From assembly GCA_900473205.1 (NCBI GenBank), contig UCLB01000029.1:1-64000 (forward strand): DNA of 64,000 nt, in the 5' to 3' direction. Position numbers and translations under genes: made by a program. Shown here one piece after another: positions 36,659 through 46,019 of this stretch; the stretch's first letter is position 1, and every line of letters begins with the position of its first letter. This DNA comes from Hyphomicrobiales bacterium. Lineage in GTDB: Bacteria; Pseudomonadota; Alphaproteobacteria; Rhizobiales; Rhizobiaceae. The notes below the pieces were generated by a model. The model was not told the DNA's origin. It saw nothing but the letters and a program-made list of their open reading frames with translations, and made no database searches.

Positions 36659-37721
36659 ATATCTCGCTTTTTTCGGCACTGTGCTGATGGCCCTGCTTGC
36701 ATTGCCAGCCATTCTTCTGGCGCAGGGCTTCGCAGGTCTCGGGTCGGATGCTCAAGGGTTTTCCGTTCCTCAGCGCGGGACCACGCTTTCGTTTCCGAGA
36801 GATCACGGGGCTCATCCGGATTTTCGGATCGAGTGGTGGTATGTCACCGCAAATCTCGCAACAGAAGATGGCCGCCCGCTTGGCGCGCAATGGACATTGT
36901 TTCGCTCTGCCCTTGCGCCGCAAGATCAGGCTGGTTGGTCCAGTCGGCAAATCTGGATCGGGCATGCGGCAGTGACGACGGCTGACCATCATTATGTCGC
37001 GGAGCGGCTGGCGCGGGGCGGTGTCGGGCAGGCGGGGGTGGTGACCAGCCCGTTCGAAGCATGGATCGATGATTGGCATATGACGTCGTCTTCAGCCGGA
37101 GGCATCGACCCAATGGCACAGATCGATCTGCACGCCACCGGCCAGGACTTCGGTTACCAGCTAGCACTTACCGCAACGAAACCGTTCGTTTTGCAGGGAG
37201 ATCGAGGTTATTCGGTCAAATCTCAGGCAGGGCAGGCGAGCTATTATTACTCCCAGCCCTTTTACGAGGTGAAGGGCACAGTCAGCCTCGGTGGGTTGCT
37301 CGTCAAGGTCCTCGGCAAGGCGTGGCTGGACCGGGAATGGTCTTCGCAGCCGCTGGCGTCCGATCAAACAGGCTGGGACTGGTTTTCACTTCATCTCGCC
37401 TCTGGCGAAAAGGTCATGGCATTTCGGCTGCGGGATTCAGGTGAGGGCTACACGTCTGCAAACTGGATTTCCGCCGATGGACAAACAACGCCGCTCTCGT
37501 CTGGTGATGTCACTTTCGAGCCTCTGCGCAGCGCCAAGGTCAACGGAAAGGACATTCCGGTTGCGTGGCGGGTAAAGATTGCCAGCAAGGGGCTGGATAT
37601 CACCACAAAACCGCTGAATGACAATGCGTGGATGGCGACATCCACGCCCTATTGGGAAGGTCCGATTTCGTTTGATGGAAGCGCGTCCGGCGTCGGGTAT
37701 CTGGAAATGACCGGCTATTGA
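36648..37721 (+). CDS. CrtC/AttH-like lipocalin-fold exported protein
   Basis: 357 aa. A signal peptide (LMALLALPAILLAQG) is followed by the CrtC N-lipocalin signature EWWYVTANL, and later WLDREWSSQPL and WDWFSLHLASGEKVM. This family includes hydroxyneurosporene synthase CrtC and the AttH proteins. With no carotenoid genes nearby, an ABC-exporter accessory role is the better reading. ATG 36648 overlaps the permease end. Confidence 0.85.
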   Translation: MSARYLAFFGTVLMALLALPAILLAQGFAGLGSDAQGFSVPQRGTTLSFPRDHGAHPDFRIEWWYVTANLATEDGRPLGAQWTLFRSALAPQDQAGWSSRQIWIGHAAVTTADHHYVAERLARGGVGQAGVVTSPFEAWIDDWHMTSSSAGGIDPMAQIDLHATGQDFGYQLALTATKPFVLQGDRGYSVKSQAGQASYYYSQPFYEVKGTVSLGGLLVKVLGKAWLDREWSSQPLASDQTGWDWFSLHLASGEKVMAFRLRDSGEGYTSANWISADGQTTPLSSGDVTFEPLRSAKVNGKDIPVAWRVKIASKGLDITTKPLNDNAWMATSTPYWEGPISFDGSASGVGYLEMTGY

Positions 37722-37749
37722 TTGGCGTCAGCCAAATCAGGCCAAGCCA

Positions 37750-38463
37750 TCATCGGTGAGAAATCAACCGCCGGTATTCCGCCTCCGGTATGCCGTAGGA
37801 ATCGCCCGCCGTTTCTTCCATGATGCTGCGGTCCCTGACCGTAATCATCGCGCGCTCTGCCTTTATCGCGCGGTTGCCTTCCAGCTTGTGCAGCGCATCC
37901 GTTACGCTGGGCCGCCTGACGCCGAGCATAACCGCCAAAAAATCGTGCGTAAGCGGCAGTTCGTCCCCCAGCCGGTCGTGGCACATCAACAGCCAGCGTG
38001 CCAGACGTTGCTCGACATCGTAACGCGCGTCCGCAAGGGCGGTTGCTGCGATCTGGATCATGAACACATGCGCATATCGCAACAGAAGCTCGCGTAATGC
38101 CCGGTTATCATCCATCAGTTTCTGAAGCTCAGGCGTGGCAATTCTTAACGCCTTGCCACCTGCCTGCATGAAGGCCTTATGGGGGCTGCTATCCACGCCC
38201 AGCAGAACCGGCACGCCGGAACATCCCTCGTGACCTATACAGCCGACTTCGATGGACTTGCTGGCGACGACCACTTCCGAGGACAGGCCGCTCTCGAAGA
38301 AGTAGACGTGGCTGATGGGTTTGCGGGTTTCAAACAGGACCTGCTCCTGTGCAAGCGTCACAGGTTCCAGCCGTGGCTGTACCAGGGCGACGTCTTTTTC
38401 GGATAGAGTTTTGAGAAGACCGTTAGTAGTCCAAGTCACGCGAAGCCCTTTCATGCGGTCCAT
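37750..38463 (-). CDS. Crp/Fnr-family transcription regulator
   Basis: 237 aa from ATG 38463. It has an N-terminal cyclic-nucleotide-like beta-roll (VLFETRKPISHVYF, VGCIGHEGCSGVPVLLG) and a C-terminal winged helix (LPLTHDFLAVMLGVRRPSVTDAL). It lacks the Fnr iron-sulphur cysteine cluster. The open frame runs 51 codons further up, but those residues do not look conserved. It converges with the CrtC-like gene and is divergent from the DUF6894 gene. Confidence 0.85.
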   Translation of the reverse strand: MDRMKGLRVTWTTNGLLKTLSEKDVALVQPRLEPVTLAQEQVLFETRKPISHVYFFESGLSSEVVVASKSIEVGCIGHEGCSGVPVLLGVDSSPHKAFMQAGGKALRIATPELQKLMDDNRALRELLLRYAHVFMIQIAATALADARYDVEQRLARWLLMCHDRLGDELPLTHDFLAVMLGVRRPSVTDALHKLEGNRAIKAERAMITVRDRSIMEETAGDSYGIPEAEYRRLISHR

Positions 38464-38586
38464 AACAGGCAATGTGCGGCTTGAGCGTTTGGACCGAAGG
38501 GAACGCCCTGCTTCTATATCACAAATTGCACCGTGATGAAACTTTCCTCCCCGCCAAAGGTTCGGGACGAACAGGGGAGAATTGTA

Positions 38587-38823
38587 ATGAGATACTATTT
38601 TCATGTCCGCCGTCATCAGGAACTGCAGAAAGATCCGGAAGGCGCGGAATTCGAAACACTCGAGGCGGCGCGCGACGAGGCCTTTCAGGCCGCCCGCGAA
38701 ATCCTCGCAGAGAGAATGGTACGTGGCGAGGTCATAGACGGCGAAGTCTTCGAAATCACGACAGAGGAGGGTGAAATCGTCACGACCGTTCCCTTCCGCG
38801 CAACGGTCCGCATGGCTGAGTAA
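38587..38823 (+). CDS. DUF6894-family small protein
   Basis: 78 aa, with the typical opening MRYYFHVRR and FETLEAARDEAFQAAREI. Such proteins are abundant in rhizobia; function unknown. ATG 38587 follows AGGGGAGA. It lies upstream of the ECF sigma gene on the same strand, 169 bp away. Confidence 0.78.
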   Translation: MRYYFHVRRHQELQKDPEGAEFETLEAARDEAFQAAREILAERMVRGEVIDGEVFEITTEEGEIVTTVPFRATVRMAE

Positions 38824-38936
38824 AAGCTATCCAACTTCCAGAACTCACGTTGACAGTGGCTCACCTACGCCAAAAATCCGTCTTTTCAAGAGGCCGTTCG
38901 ACAAGCGTACGCTAACGTACCCTTCCCTCAGGTGGA

Positions 38937-38961
38937 GGAACGATGATGCAGCCAAAGACTT
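38937..38961 (+). promoter_or_regulatory. GGAAC-N18-TT promoter of the ECF sigma gene
   Basis: GGAAC at 38937-38941 and TT at 38960-38961, 18 bases apart and 32 bp before ATG 38993. This fits the general-stress promoter spacing and suggests autoregulation or control by another EcfG. Confidence 0.65.
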
Positions 38962-38992
38962 GATTAACCTCAAGCTCATGAGGAGATCGAGC

Positions 38993-39502
38993 ATGGCAGC
39001 AGAAATCAACACTCAGCAGGAACTCGTGTCCCTGATACCCGCCCTGCGCAGGTTCGCCTCGCGCTTTCACCGCAGCCAGACAGATGCTGATGATCTTGTG
39101 CAGGATACGCTGCTCAAGGCATTGAAAGCCTTGCCCTCGTTCACGCCGGGCACCAACCTCAAATCCTGGCTTTTCACCATCATGCGCAACGCGCACCACA
39201 CGACCTATCAAAAAGCCAAGCGCATCACCGTCGGCACTGACAATCTAGACTTTCTCATCCCGGCAGCGGAATCGCCGCAGGAATGGGCCATGCGGAAGCT
39301 GGAATATGATAAGGCCGTCGCCGCCATGCCCACCATATACAAGGATGTCTTCCATCTCGTGGTTGAAGACGGGCAGGCTTACGATGCGGCGGCAACCCAG
39401 TGCCGGATCTCCGTTGGGACGGTGAAGAGCCGTATTAACCGCGCAAAGCATTTTCTGGCAGATCGCATGGGCGACACCATGGCCAACGTCGCTTCCATTT
39501 GA
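38993..39502 (+). CDS. ECF-family RNA polymerase sigma factor
   Basis: 169 aa. Region 2 shows QTDADDLVQDTLLKALKALP and LKSWLFTIMRN. Region 4 shows YDAAATQCRISVGTVKSRINRAK. AGGAGATCGAGC before ATG 38993 fixes the start. No anti-sigma gene (NepR-type) or PhyR lies next to it. Its close relation to EcfG-type general-stress factors is suggested by size, the GGAAC promoter in front of it and the neighbouring stress genes, but cannot be proven here. Confidence 0.88.
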   Translation: MAAEINTQQELVSLIPALRRFASRFHRSQTDADDLVQDTLLKALKALPSFTPGTNLKSWLFTIMRNAHHTTYQKAKRITVGTDNLDFLIPAAESPQEWAMRKLEYDKAVAAMPTIYKDVFHLVVEDGQAYDAAATQCRISVGTVKSRINRAKHFLADRMGDTMANVASI

Positions 39503-39578
39503 AGCGGCAGGCCCCGGGGCAGGTACTGGCCTGTGACAGGCGTTCTCACTGGAAAATAAAGCTTTCACCCGCAACCGG

Positions 39579-39603
39579 GGAACCAGATGCCCGCCACTCA
39601 GTT
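39579..39603 (+). promoter_or_regulatory. GGAAC-N18-TT promoter of treY
   Basis: GGAAC at 39579-39583 and AGTTT at 39600-39604, with TT after 18 bases and 28 bp before ATG 39631. Together with the other copies it places treY in the putative general-stress regulon. Confidence 0.7.
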
Positions 39604-39630
39604 TCGGCTCCTCTCCCACTGGAGCCATGC

Positions 39631-42108
39631 ATGACAATTCCCACCGCCACCTATCGCATTCAGTTTCGCAACGGCATGACCTTCAATCGCGCTGCTGCAC
39701 TCGTCCCTTATCTCAAGAAACTTGGCATCAGCCATCTCTATGCGTCGCCGATATTCACGGCGACGACTGAGTCCACGCATGGATATGACGTCACCGATGC
39801 CAACGAAATCGATCCGACCATCGGCGGTCGGGCTGGTTTTGATCGGCTGGTTGAGGCCCTTAAGGCGCAAGGTCTTGGGCTCATTCTGGATATCGTGCCC
39901 AACCACATGGCCGCGGCTCTGGAGAATGCTTGGTGGAGAGACGTCATCGAGCATGGGTCGGAAAGCCGTTACGCCCACCATTTCGATATAGACTGGTCAC
40001 GACGGCTGACACTGCCCTTTCTCGGCAGCGATTTTGCCGAAGCGCTTGAAGCGGACGAGATTACAATCAATGCTGACCCGGTCACTGGCAAACCGGCATT
40101 TCGCTATCATGATGCCTTTTATCCGCTGACGCCTTCCTCCTATGCAGCAGAGGGCGCGGACGCCCTCCAAACAACTGACAAAAGGCGCATTGCCGATCTG
40201 CACGACCAGCAGCCCTACCGGCTGATGTCCTGGCGAGATGCGAGTTCTGATCTCTCCTACAGGCGATTTTTCGAAGTCACCGGCCTTGTCGGCGTCAGGG
40301 TCGAAGCGCCCGAAATCTTCGATGAGACACACCGTCTCATACTGGAACTGGTGCGCAGCGGTGTGGTCGATGGCTTGCGCGTTGATCATGTGGATGGGCT
40401 TGCCGATCCCAAAGCCTATCTGGAGCGGCTGCGCAGCGAGATCGGGCCGGATTGCTATCTGACGGTGGAAAAAATCTTGGGCCCGGGTGAGGCGCTTCCC
40501 GCAGACTGGCCGGTTTCAGGCACCACCGGATATGAGTTCATCGCCACGCTCAGCAACATACTTGTGGATGAAACTAAGCTGGATGAACTGCGCTCGGCCT
40601 ATGAACAGGTCACAGGTCGTCCAGTCGATATGCAGACGGCATTGCGAAAAGCCAAGCTGCTGATGGCCGACAAGAATTTCGCTGGAGAATTCTCAAGGCT
40701 CCTCAAGCTTTCGATGGATGTCTTGGAAGCGGAACCAGAGCAGCTGCGTGAAGCGGACGTTCGCGATGCGCTGCGGGAATTGGTGACCTCATTTCCGGTC
40801 TACAGAACCTACGGCACAGAAGATGGCCTTCCAGTGGAAAGCGCGAAAGTTTTGGCCGACGTCGTCGACACCATCTCCGCTGGCCCGAACGCGCCCAATG
40901 TGCATGCACTAAAAAGCCTGCAGCACATTCTGCAAAGCGGCGAGGGGCCGATTGCCGCGGAGTTCAGAACACGTTTCCAGCAATTGACCGGCCCGCTCAT
41001 GGCAAAGTCGGTGGAAGATACCTTGTTCTACCGCGAAAACACGATGCTGGCGCTCAACGAAGTCGGAGCAGAACCGCTGCCGCAACCTTACTCGGTGGAA
41101 CGGTTTCATGCAGAGATGGCTCAGCGGCTGGAAACCCAGCCGCATGGCCTGTCGGCCACCTCCACCCATGATACCAAGAGAGGCGAAGACGCACGCGCGC
41201 GGCTCTATGCCATCACAGAAGCGCCGGAACTGTGGGCGAAGGCTGTCAGCCGTTGGCAGGGTATGAATGCCGGTTTCAGGCACAACCTCCAGGACGGCGT
41301 GGCGCCCGAGCCAGCAGTGGAGTGGATGCTGTATCAGGCACTGGCAGGCGTCTGGCCATACGATTTGAAGACGACGGATCAGGAAGGGCTAAAAGCGCTG
41401 GAAGAGCGTTTTGCCGCCTATGTGGAAAAGGCCTTGCGCGAGGCGAAGCTGCGTACGAATTGGGGCGACGGCAACGAGGTCTATGAGAAGGCGGTGATCG
41501 ACTATGCGCGGAAGCTGCTTTCCCCGGATAATCAAATCTTTCTGCAAGACTTTATGAAGACGCTTGAACCCCTTGTAAACGCGGGGCTTTCAAACAGTCT
41601 CTCGCAAACGCTGATCAAGCTGACCGCGCCCGGCGTGCCCGATATTTATCAAGGCAGTGAAGGGCTCGATCTCAGCCTTGTCGATCCGGATAACCGCCGC
41701 GAACCGGATTTCGACGCTTTTGAAACGCAACTTTCAGAGATGGACGCCATCGTTGAAGACTGGCCGAACCCGGAACTGAAACAGCGTCTGATTGCCACCA
41801 TTCTTCATATGCGACGCGAAGCGCCCGATCTTTTCCGTGAGGGACGCTATCTTCCGCTCATAGCAACCGGCAGCGGCGCGGAACATGTCGTGTCCTACGC
41901 CAGAACCACACAGGATGATGTGCTCATCGTCGTCATACCCCGGCTCACAATGGATAGCCGTTCGTCGAGGGACGAGACGCGCATAGAGCTTGCAGACGAA
42001 CTGGCAAACCGGACATATGTCGATGTGTTGAGCCAAAAAACGTTTGACGTGTCAGACGCGCTCCTCTTAGGGCAACGCCTTTTCGCCGTGCTGCGGGTGT
42101 CGCGCTAA
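39631..42108 (+). CDS. treY: Malto-oligosyltrehalose synthase TreY
   Basis: 825 aa, GH13-type enzyme converting the reducing end of maltodextrin into trehalosyl units. The N-terminus TYRIQFRNGMTF is diagnostic. The catalytic barrel shows ILDIVPNHMA, GLRVDHVDGLADP and TVEKILGPGE, and later FLGxTxHDTKRGED-type text (STHDTKRGEDARARLYA). ATG 39631 with GGAG upstream is chosen over the longer frame. The partner TreZ is not in the window. It ends directly against the convergent AraC gene with no spacer. Confidence 0.93.
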   Translation: MTIPTATYRIQFRNGMTFNRAAALVPYLKKLGISHLYASPIFTATTESTHGYDVTDANEIDPTIGGRAGFDRLVEALKAQGLGLILDIVPNHMAAALENAWWRDVIEHGSESRYAHHFDIDWSRRLTLPFLGSDFAEALEADEITINADPVTGKPAFRYHDAFYPLTPSSYAAEGADALQTTDKRRIADLHDQQPYRLMSWRDASSDLSYRRFFEVTGLVGVRVEAPEIFDETHRLILELVRSGVVDGLRVDHVDGLADPKAYLERLRSEIGPDCYLTVEKILGPGEALPADWPVSGTTGYEFIATLSNILVDETKLDELRSAYEQVTGRPVDMQTALRKAKLLMADKNFAGEFSRLLKLSMDVLEAEPEQLREADVRDALRELVTSFPVYRTYGTEDGLPVESAKVLADVVDTISAGPNAPNVHALKSLQHILQSGEGPIAAEFRTRFQQLTGPLMAKSVEDTLFYRENTMLALNEVGAEPLPQPYSVERFHAEMAQRLETQPHGLSATSTHDTKRGEDARARLYAITEAPELWAKAVSRWQGMNAGFRHNLQDGVAPEPAVEWMLYQALAGVWPYDLKTTDQEGLKALEERFAAYVEKALREAKLRTNWGDGNEVYEKAVIDYARKLLSPDNQIFLQDFMKTLEPLVNAGLSNSLSQTLIKLTAPGVPDIYQGSEGLDLSLVDPDNRREPDFDAFETQLSEMDAIVEDWPNPELKQRLIATILHMRREAPDLFREGRYLPLIATGSGAEHVVSYARTTQDDVLIVVIPRLTMDSRSSRDETRIELADELANRTYVDVLSQKTFDVSDALLLGQRLFAVLRVSR

Positions 42109-43110
42109 TCAGTCTACCTCGGCGCGGACCATCCGGTCGATGTGTCCGCGCGCCGTCAGAGACCCCGGCGGATGACCGATGATGCGTTTGAAGGCGCGGC
42201 TGAAGGCTGCCTGCGAGCCGTAACCAAGCTTGATCGCGGCGGTTTCGATTGGCATGTGTTCCTTGCCGATCCATTGTGAGGCAAGACGCATGCGCAGTTC
42301 TGTCAGATAGCGCAGCGGCGTAATGCCGGTAACATCCAGAAACCGTTCGGCAAAGACGGAGCGGGACGCGCCCATTTCGCTTGCCAGTTCGGCCAGAGAC
42401 CAGTCATGGCCGGGATTGTTGTGAATGGCCAGAATGACACGGCCGAGGCGTGGGTCGCGCAGGGCAGCAATCCAGCCGGAGGAATCGCCGCAGCCGCATT
42501 CTACCCATGCCCGCACGATAAAGGCGGCAACCACGTCCGCCAAGCGAGCGAGAATGCCTGCAAAGCCTGCCCGCGCCTGCGTCGTTTCCCGTTCCATAGC
42601 TTCCAGCATCGGCAGCAGTTCAGGATAGCGCGGCAAAAGCGTGCCGACGAACATCACCTCCGGCATCAGCCCGACCAGCGGGTGAAGGCCGCCCAGATCG
42701 AATTCCATGCAGCCGCTGAAAACCAGCACGCGCTTTTCATGCGGCGTGTCGGGATTGCAGGCCTTGATATCAGTCACCGAATTGCACAGCGGGGCTGCAT
42801 CGAGCGAGCGGATATTCTGGCAGGGAATATCAGGGCTCGAAATCAGCGAATGTGCACCGCCGCGCGGCAACAGCACCGCATCGCCTGTATTCATGGTATG
42901 AAGCGTTCCAGCGGGGCTGCGCAAATAGACAGGACCGCAGGCTACAAAGTGAAACTGCGCGCGCCCTTCCACCTCTCCAAAGCCCAGACCGAAGGGTGTT
43001 GTCGCCTCTATCCGGCGGTAATCCAGCCCGACGAGACGCATGCCCATCAGCAATTCGCTGACGAGGTCGGGATCTGGCAACAATCGATTTTCGGACTTTT
43101 GATCAAGCAT
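42109..43110 (-). CDS. AraC-family transcription regulator (cupin type)
   Basis: 333 aa. The N-terminal AraC-binding cupin-like domain (FHFVACGPVYLRSP, GDAVLLPRGGAHSL) is followed by a C-terminal pair of helix-turn-helices (LAELASEMGASRSVFAERF, AIKLGYGSQAAFSRAFKR). It is divergent from the MFS gene 78 bp away, which is its likely target. The start ATG 43110 has only a weak ribosome binding site. Confidence 0.9.
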   Translation of the reverse strand: MLDQKSENRLLPDPDLVSELLMGMRLVGLDYRRIEATTPFGLGFGEVEGRAQFHFVACGPVYLRSPAGTLHTMNTGDAVLLPRGGAHSLISSPDIPCQNIRSLDAAPLCNSVTDIKACNPDTPHEKRVLVFSGCMEFDLGGLHPLVGLMPEVMFVGTLLPRYPELLPMLEAMERETTQARAGFAGILARLADVVAAFIVRAWVECGCGDSSGWIAALRDPRLGRVILAIHNNPGHDWSLAELASEMGASRSVFAERFLDVTGITPLRYLTELRMRLASQWIGKEHMPIETAAIKLGYGSQAAFSRAFKRIIGHPPGSLTARGHIDRMVRAEVD

Positions 43111-43188
43111 GACGGATTATGTGGCATAGAACGTCCGGAAAGTCCAGTTTATGGTCAGCGCATTCTCATCCTCCCAAAGGACACGATT

Positions 43189-44391
43189 ATGAACCCTACT
43201 TTTAATCCCGTTGCCGCTGAGGCCGGTCCGCAGGCGCCCGCCTGGGGTGCCGTCACCTCCATGGCGCTTGGCGTTTTCGGCCTTGTTACGGCAGAGTTTC
43301 TGCCTGCCAGCCTGCTGACTCCCATTGCCGCCGAGCTTGGCATTACCGAAGGTGCAGCCGGTCAGGCGGTCACTGTCACCGCCGTTGTCGGCATGGTGGC
43401 GAGCCTCGTCATTACCTCTGTTGCCCAGCGCATTGATCGTCGGCATTTAATGATGCTGTTTTCGGCGCTGCTCGTTATCTCCAACCTCATGGTGGCAGCG
43501 GCTCCAAGCCTGACCATGCTTTTGATCGGGCGTCTGCTGCTGGGTGTTGCGCTTGGTGGTTTCTGGGCGATGTCGACTGCCATCGTCATCCGGCTGGTGC
43601 CGCCAAAGAGCATCCCTCGGGCTCTCTCCATGGTGTTCAGCGGCGTCTCCGCTGCCACCATCGTCGCTGCTCCCGTCGGTACCTATGTGGGTGATCTTGC
43701 GGGCTGGCGTGCCGTCTTCGTCCTGACTGCACTGCTGGGCGTGATCGCCTTCGTTATGCAGTTTCTGACATTGCCGAAACTCGCTCCTACAGGCACGACC
43801 AGCCTGAAGACCCTTGGCGTCGTTCTGGCGAGACCGGGCATTGCCCTTGGCCTTGCAGCGGCAACGCTGGTCTTTGGTGGCCACTTTGCCTTCTTCACCT
43901 ATCTGCGGCCCTATCTGGAGGCGGATATCGGCGCTGGCATCGGTATGGTTTCGGCTCTGCTGCTGGGTTTCGGACTTGCGAATTTTGTTGGAACATTGCT
44001 GGCCGGATCGCTGATCAGCCGCAGCCTGAGATTTTCACTGGCTGCTCTGCCTCTGCTGATGGCGGTCATCGCATTGCTGCTTGTTACCACCCAGCCACCG
44101 CTGCCACTGGCCGCCGTTCTGGTCGCAATCTGGGGTTTCCTGTTCGGTGCGGTTCCGGTGTCGTGGTCCACATGGCTGGCACGCACCATTCCCGATGAAG
44201 CGGAAAGCGCAGGCGGTCTGCTGGTGGCGTCCATCCAGTTTGCCATTGCCATGGGTGCTGCGGTTGGCGGCGTCATCTTCGACATGAACGGTGCAACAAC
44301 TGTGTTTGGCACCAGCGGCTTGGTGCTGGCCATCGCTGCCATCGGTATCATTCTCGGGGTGAAGCCGCGTCCGCAGGTCAGCATGGCCTGA
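43189..44391 (+). CDS. MFS transporter, DHA1 drug-efflux type
   Basis: 400 aa with about 12 membrane helices. The N-terminal block (LGVFGLVTAEFLPASLL, ITEGAAGQAVTVTAV) and motif A-like QRIDRRHLM resemble NepI/YdhP-type efflux proteins. ATG 43189 follows AAAGGA and starts within a much longer non-coding frame. The divergent AraC gene is the probable regulator. The substrate is not predictable. Confidence 0.88.
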   Translation: MNPTFNPVAAEAGPQAPAWGAVTSMALGVFGLVTAEFLPASLLTPIAAELGITEGAAGQAVTVTAVVGMVASLVITSVAQRIDRRHLMMLFSALLVISNLMVAAAPSLTMLLIGRLLLGVALGGFWAMSTAIVIRLVPPKSIPRALSMVFSGVSAATIVAAPVGTYVGDLAGWRAVFVLTALLGVIAFVMQFLTLPKLAPTGTTSLKTLGVVLARPGIALGLAAATLVFGGHFAFFTYLRPYLEADIGAGIGMVSALLLGFGLANFVGTLLAGSLISRSLRFSLAALPLLMAVIALLLVTTQPPLPLAAVLVAIWGFLFGAVPVSWSTWLARTIPDEAESAGGLLVASIQFAIAMGAAVGGVIFDMNGATTVFGTSGLVLAIAAIGIILGVKPRPQVSMA

Positions 44392-44418
44392 AGAATTTGA
44401 GGACCATCAATCAAAAAG

Positions 44419-44444
44419 AAAGCCGGGGCTGATGCCCCGGCTTT
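44419..44444. terminator. Bidirectional rho-independent terminator
   Basis: Perfect 11-bp stem AAAGCCGGGGC / GCCCCGGCTTT with loop TGAT, between the convergent MFS and secreted-protein genes. A/T runs on both sides allow use in both directions. Confidence 0.85.
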
Positions 44445-44468
44445 GCGTATGTCGGCGATATGGTCGCT

Positions 44469-44795
44469 TTAGTTCGGGCAGGCTGTGCCAGTCGTACCGG
44501 TCGTGCCTGTTGTTGCGGTGTTATTCTGCGTGGATGCAGCGCCGTTCACACAGTTTGTGTTGTTCGTGTTGCCGCCAGCACCGGAACCGCCGTTCATATT
44601 CGAGTTCGAATTGTTCATGCCTGTGCCGGATGTTCCGTTGGTGCCGGAACCACTTGTCGAGCCGCTAGATGTGCTCGAACCTGAATTTGATCCGCCATTG
44701 CCGCCTGTGCCACCAGAACCGCTGCCAGCGCCCTGCGCAGCAGCAAGGGATGCGAAGCTCAATGCGAAGACCGATGCGATGAGATACTTTTTCAT
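44469..44795 (-). CDS. Secreted Gly/Ser/Asn/Thr-rich low-complexity protein
   Basis: 108 aa. A signal peptide (KKYLIASVFALSFASLAAAQ) is followed by almost pure Gly, Ser, Thr and Asn, with two cysteines near the end (NCVNG, ACPN). No family is recognised. ATG 44795 with GGAGGAA upstream is chosen over the 11-codon longer frame. It carries a GGAAC-type stress promoter, so an envelope or surface role during stress is plausible inference. Confidence 0.7.
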   Translation of the reverse strand: MKKYLIASVFALSFASLAAAQGAGSGSGGTGGNGGSNSGSSTSSGSTSGSGTNGTSGTGMNNSNSNMNGGSGAGGNTNNTNCVNGAASTQNNTATTGTTGTTGTACPN

Positions 44796-44835
44796 GTGTG
44801 TTTCCTCCAAGGTTTTCGTTATCTGCACTAACCCT

Positions 44836-44860
44836 AACCGGTGAGGAGTCGCAGAGTTCC
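44836..44860 (-). promoter_or_regulatory. GGAAC-N18-TT promoter of the secreted low-complexity protein
   Basis: On the minus strand, GGAAC (44860-44856) and GGTTA with TT 18 bases later (44837-44836), 41 bp before ATG 44795. Confidence 0.65.
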
Positions 44861-44906
44861 CTGAAGCCTTGAAGTCATTTGGTAAATCGTCCTCGCCGAA
44901 CTGTCG

Positions 44907-45872
44907 TTATAGCCAACCAGCCTTTTTGAAGCGCACGTATAGAACCGAACACATGGCCGCAATCACCGCCAGAACGATGAAGTAGCCGTAACGGGTTTCC
45001 AGCTCCGGCATGTTCTTGAAGTTCATGCCATATATGCCGGCAATGGCCGTCGGCACTGCCAGAATGGCGGCCCACGCCGCCAGCTGCCGTGTGATCGCAC
45101 CCTGCCGCTGCTGCTCCAGCAGGTTGGAGGCCTCGAACACAGACGTCATAATTTCCCGCAGGCCACTCACCATGCCGTCCACGCGGCGGATATGGTCATG
45201 GACATCCTTGAAGAAGGGCTGGACATTCTCATCGACGCAGGGCAGTTCAAGATGGCTCAGCTTGCCCACCACTTCTGCCATCGGCCCCAGAATGCGCTGA
45301 AAACGAATAACCTGTCGGCGCATGCGGAAAATGCGTCTGATCTGTTCCGGCTGCAGCAGCGAGACGAGGACGTGCTTTTCCAGCTCCAGAACCTTGTCTT
45401 CCAGCGTCTCGATAATCGGTAGATAGCCATCCACGACGAAATCGATGATGCCGTGCAGGACATAGTCCGGCCCCTGTCGCAAAAGCCGCGGCGAATGTTC
45501 AAGCTGTTCGCGCAATTCCTTATGCGCGCGGGCCGAACCATGCCGGACGGAGATGAGGTGATCGGAGCCGACGAAGATGCAGGTCTCGCCATAGACGATC
45601 TTGTCACCTTCGAGGTGAGCCGTCTTTGCGACAACGAAAAGCTGGTCTCCGTAGACATCTACTTTCGGCACCTGTTTGCCGTTCAGCGCATCTTCCACCG
45701 CTAGAGGGTGGAGGCTGAACATGGTTTTCAGGTCTTTCAGTTCCTCCGCTGTCGGATCGACCAGCCCGATCCAGACGAATTCCCCGTCTTTCGATTCAAA
45801 TGCCTTGCCGCTTAGCGGCACCTCTTCGGCGCGTTTGCCGTCTCGGTATAGATAGGATGCTAGGATTGCCAT
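44907..45872 (-). CDS. corA: CorA-family magnesium/cobalt transporter
   Basis: 321 aa. A large N-terminal cytoplasmic domain is followed by two C-terminal membrane helices. The pore signature YGMNFKNMPE lies between them, and the C-terminus is basic (RFKKAGW). This is the CorA layout for Mg2+/divalent uptake. ATG 45872 (MAILASYLYRDG) is chosen. The frame extends 33 codons upstream but without conserved text. Confidence 0.93.
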   Translation of the reverse strand: MAILASYLYRDGKRAEEVPLSGKAFESKDGEFVWIGLVDPTAEELKDLKTMFSLHPLAVEDALNGKQVPKVDVYGDQLFVVAKTAHLEGDKIVYGETCIFVGSDHLISVRHGSARAHKELREQLEHSPRLLRQGPDYVLHGIIDFVVDGYLPIIETLEDKVLELEKHVLVSLLQPEQIRRIFRMRRQVIRFQRILGPMAEVVGKLSHLELPCVDENVQPFFKDVHDHIRRVDGMVSGLREIMTSVFEASNLLEQQRQGAITRQLAAWAAILAVPTAIAGIYGMNFKNMPELETRYGYFIVLAVIAAMCSVLYVRFKKAGWL

Positions 45873-46019
45873 GGGAGCCTGTGCGCGGGATGAAGGAGGA
45901 GCTTTCAACAACGCGAGGGAAAGAAATTCGCTCCCTCGACGCGCCATGAAGCTTGAAGACGGTAGGCGCAACGATGATGAAAGTCGCGGCCAAACTCTTC
46001 GCTTAAAACAAGAACCGGA

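Noticed and set aside
38500..38504. GGAAC upstream of the DUF6894 gene as a further stress promoter
   Set aside because: No TT at 18 or 19 bases, so it fails the spacing that the other sites keep.
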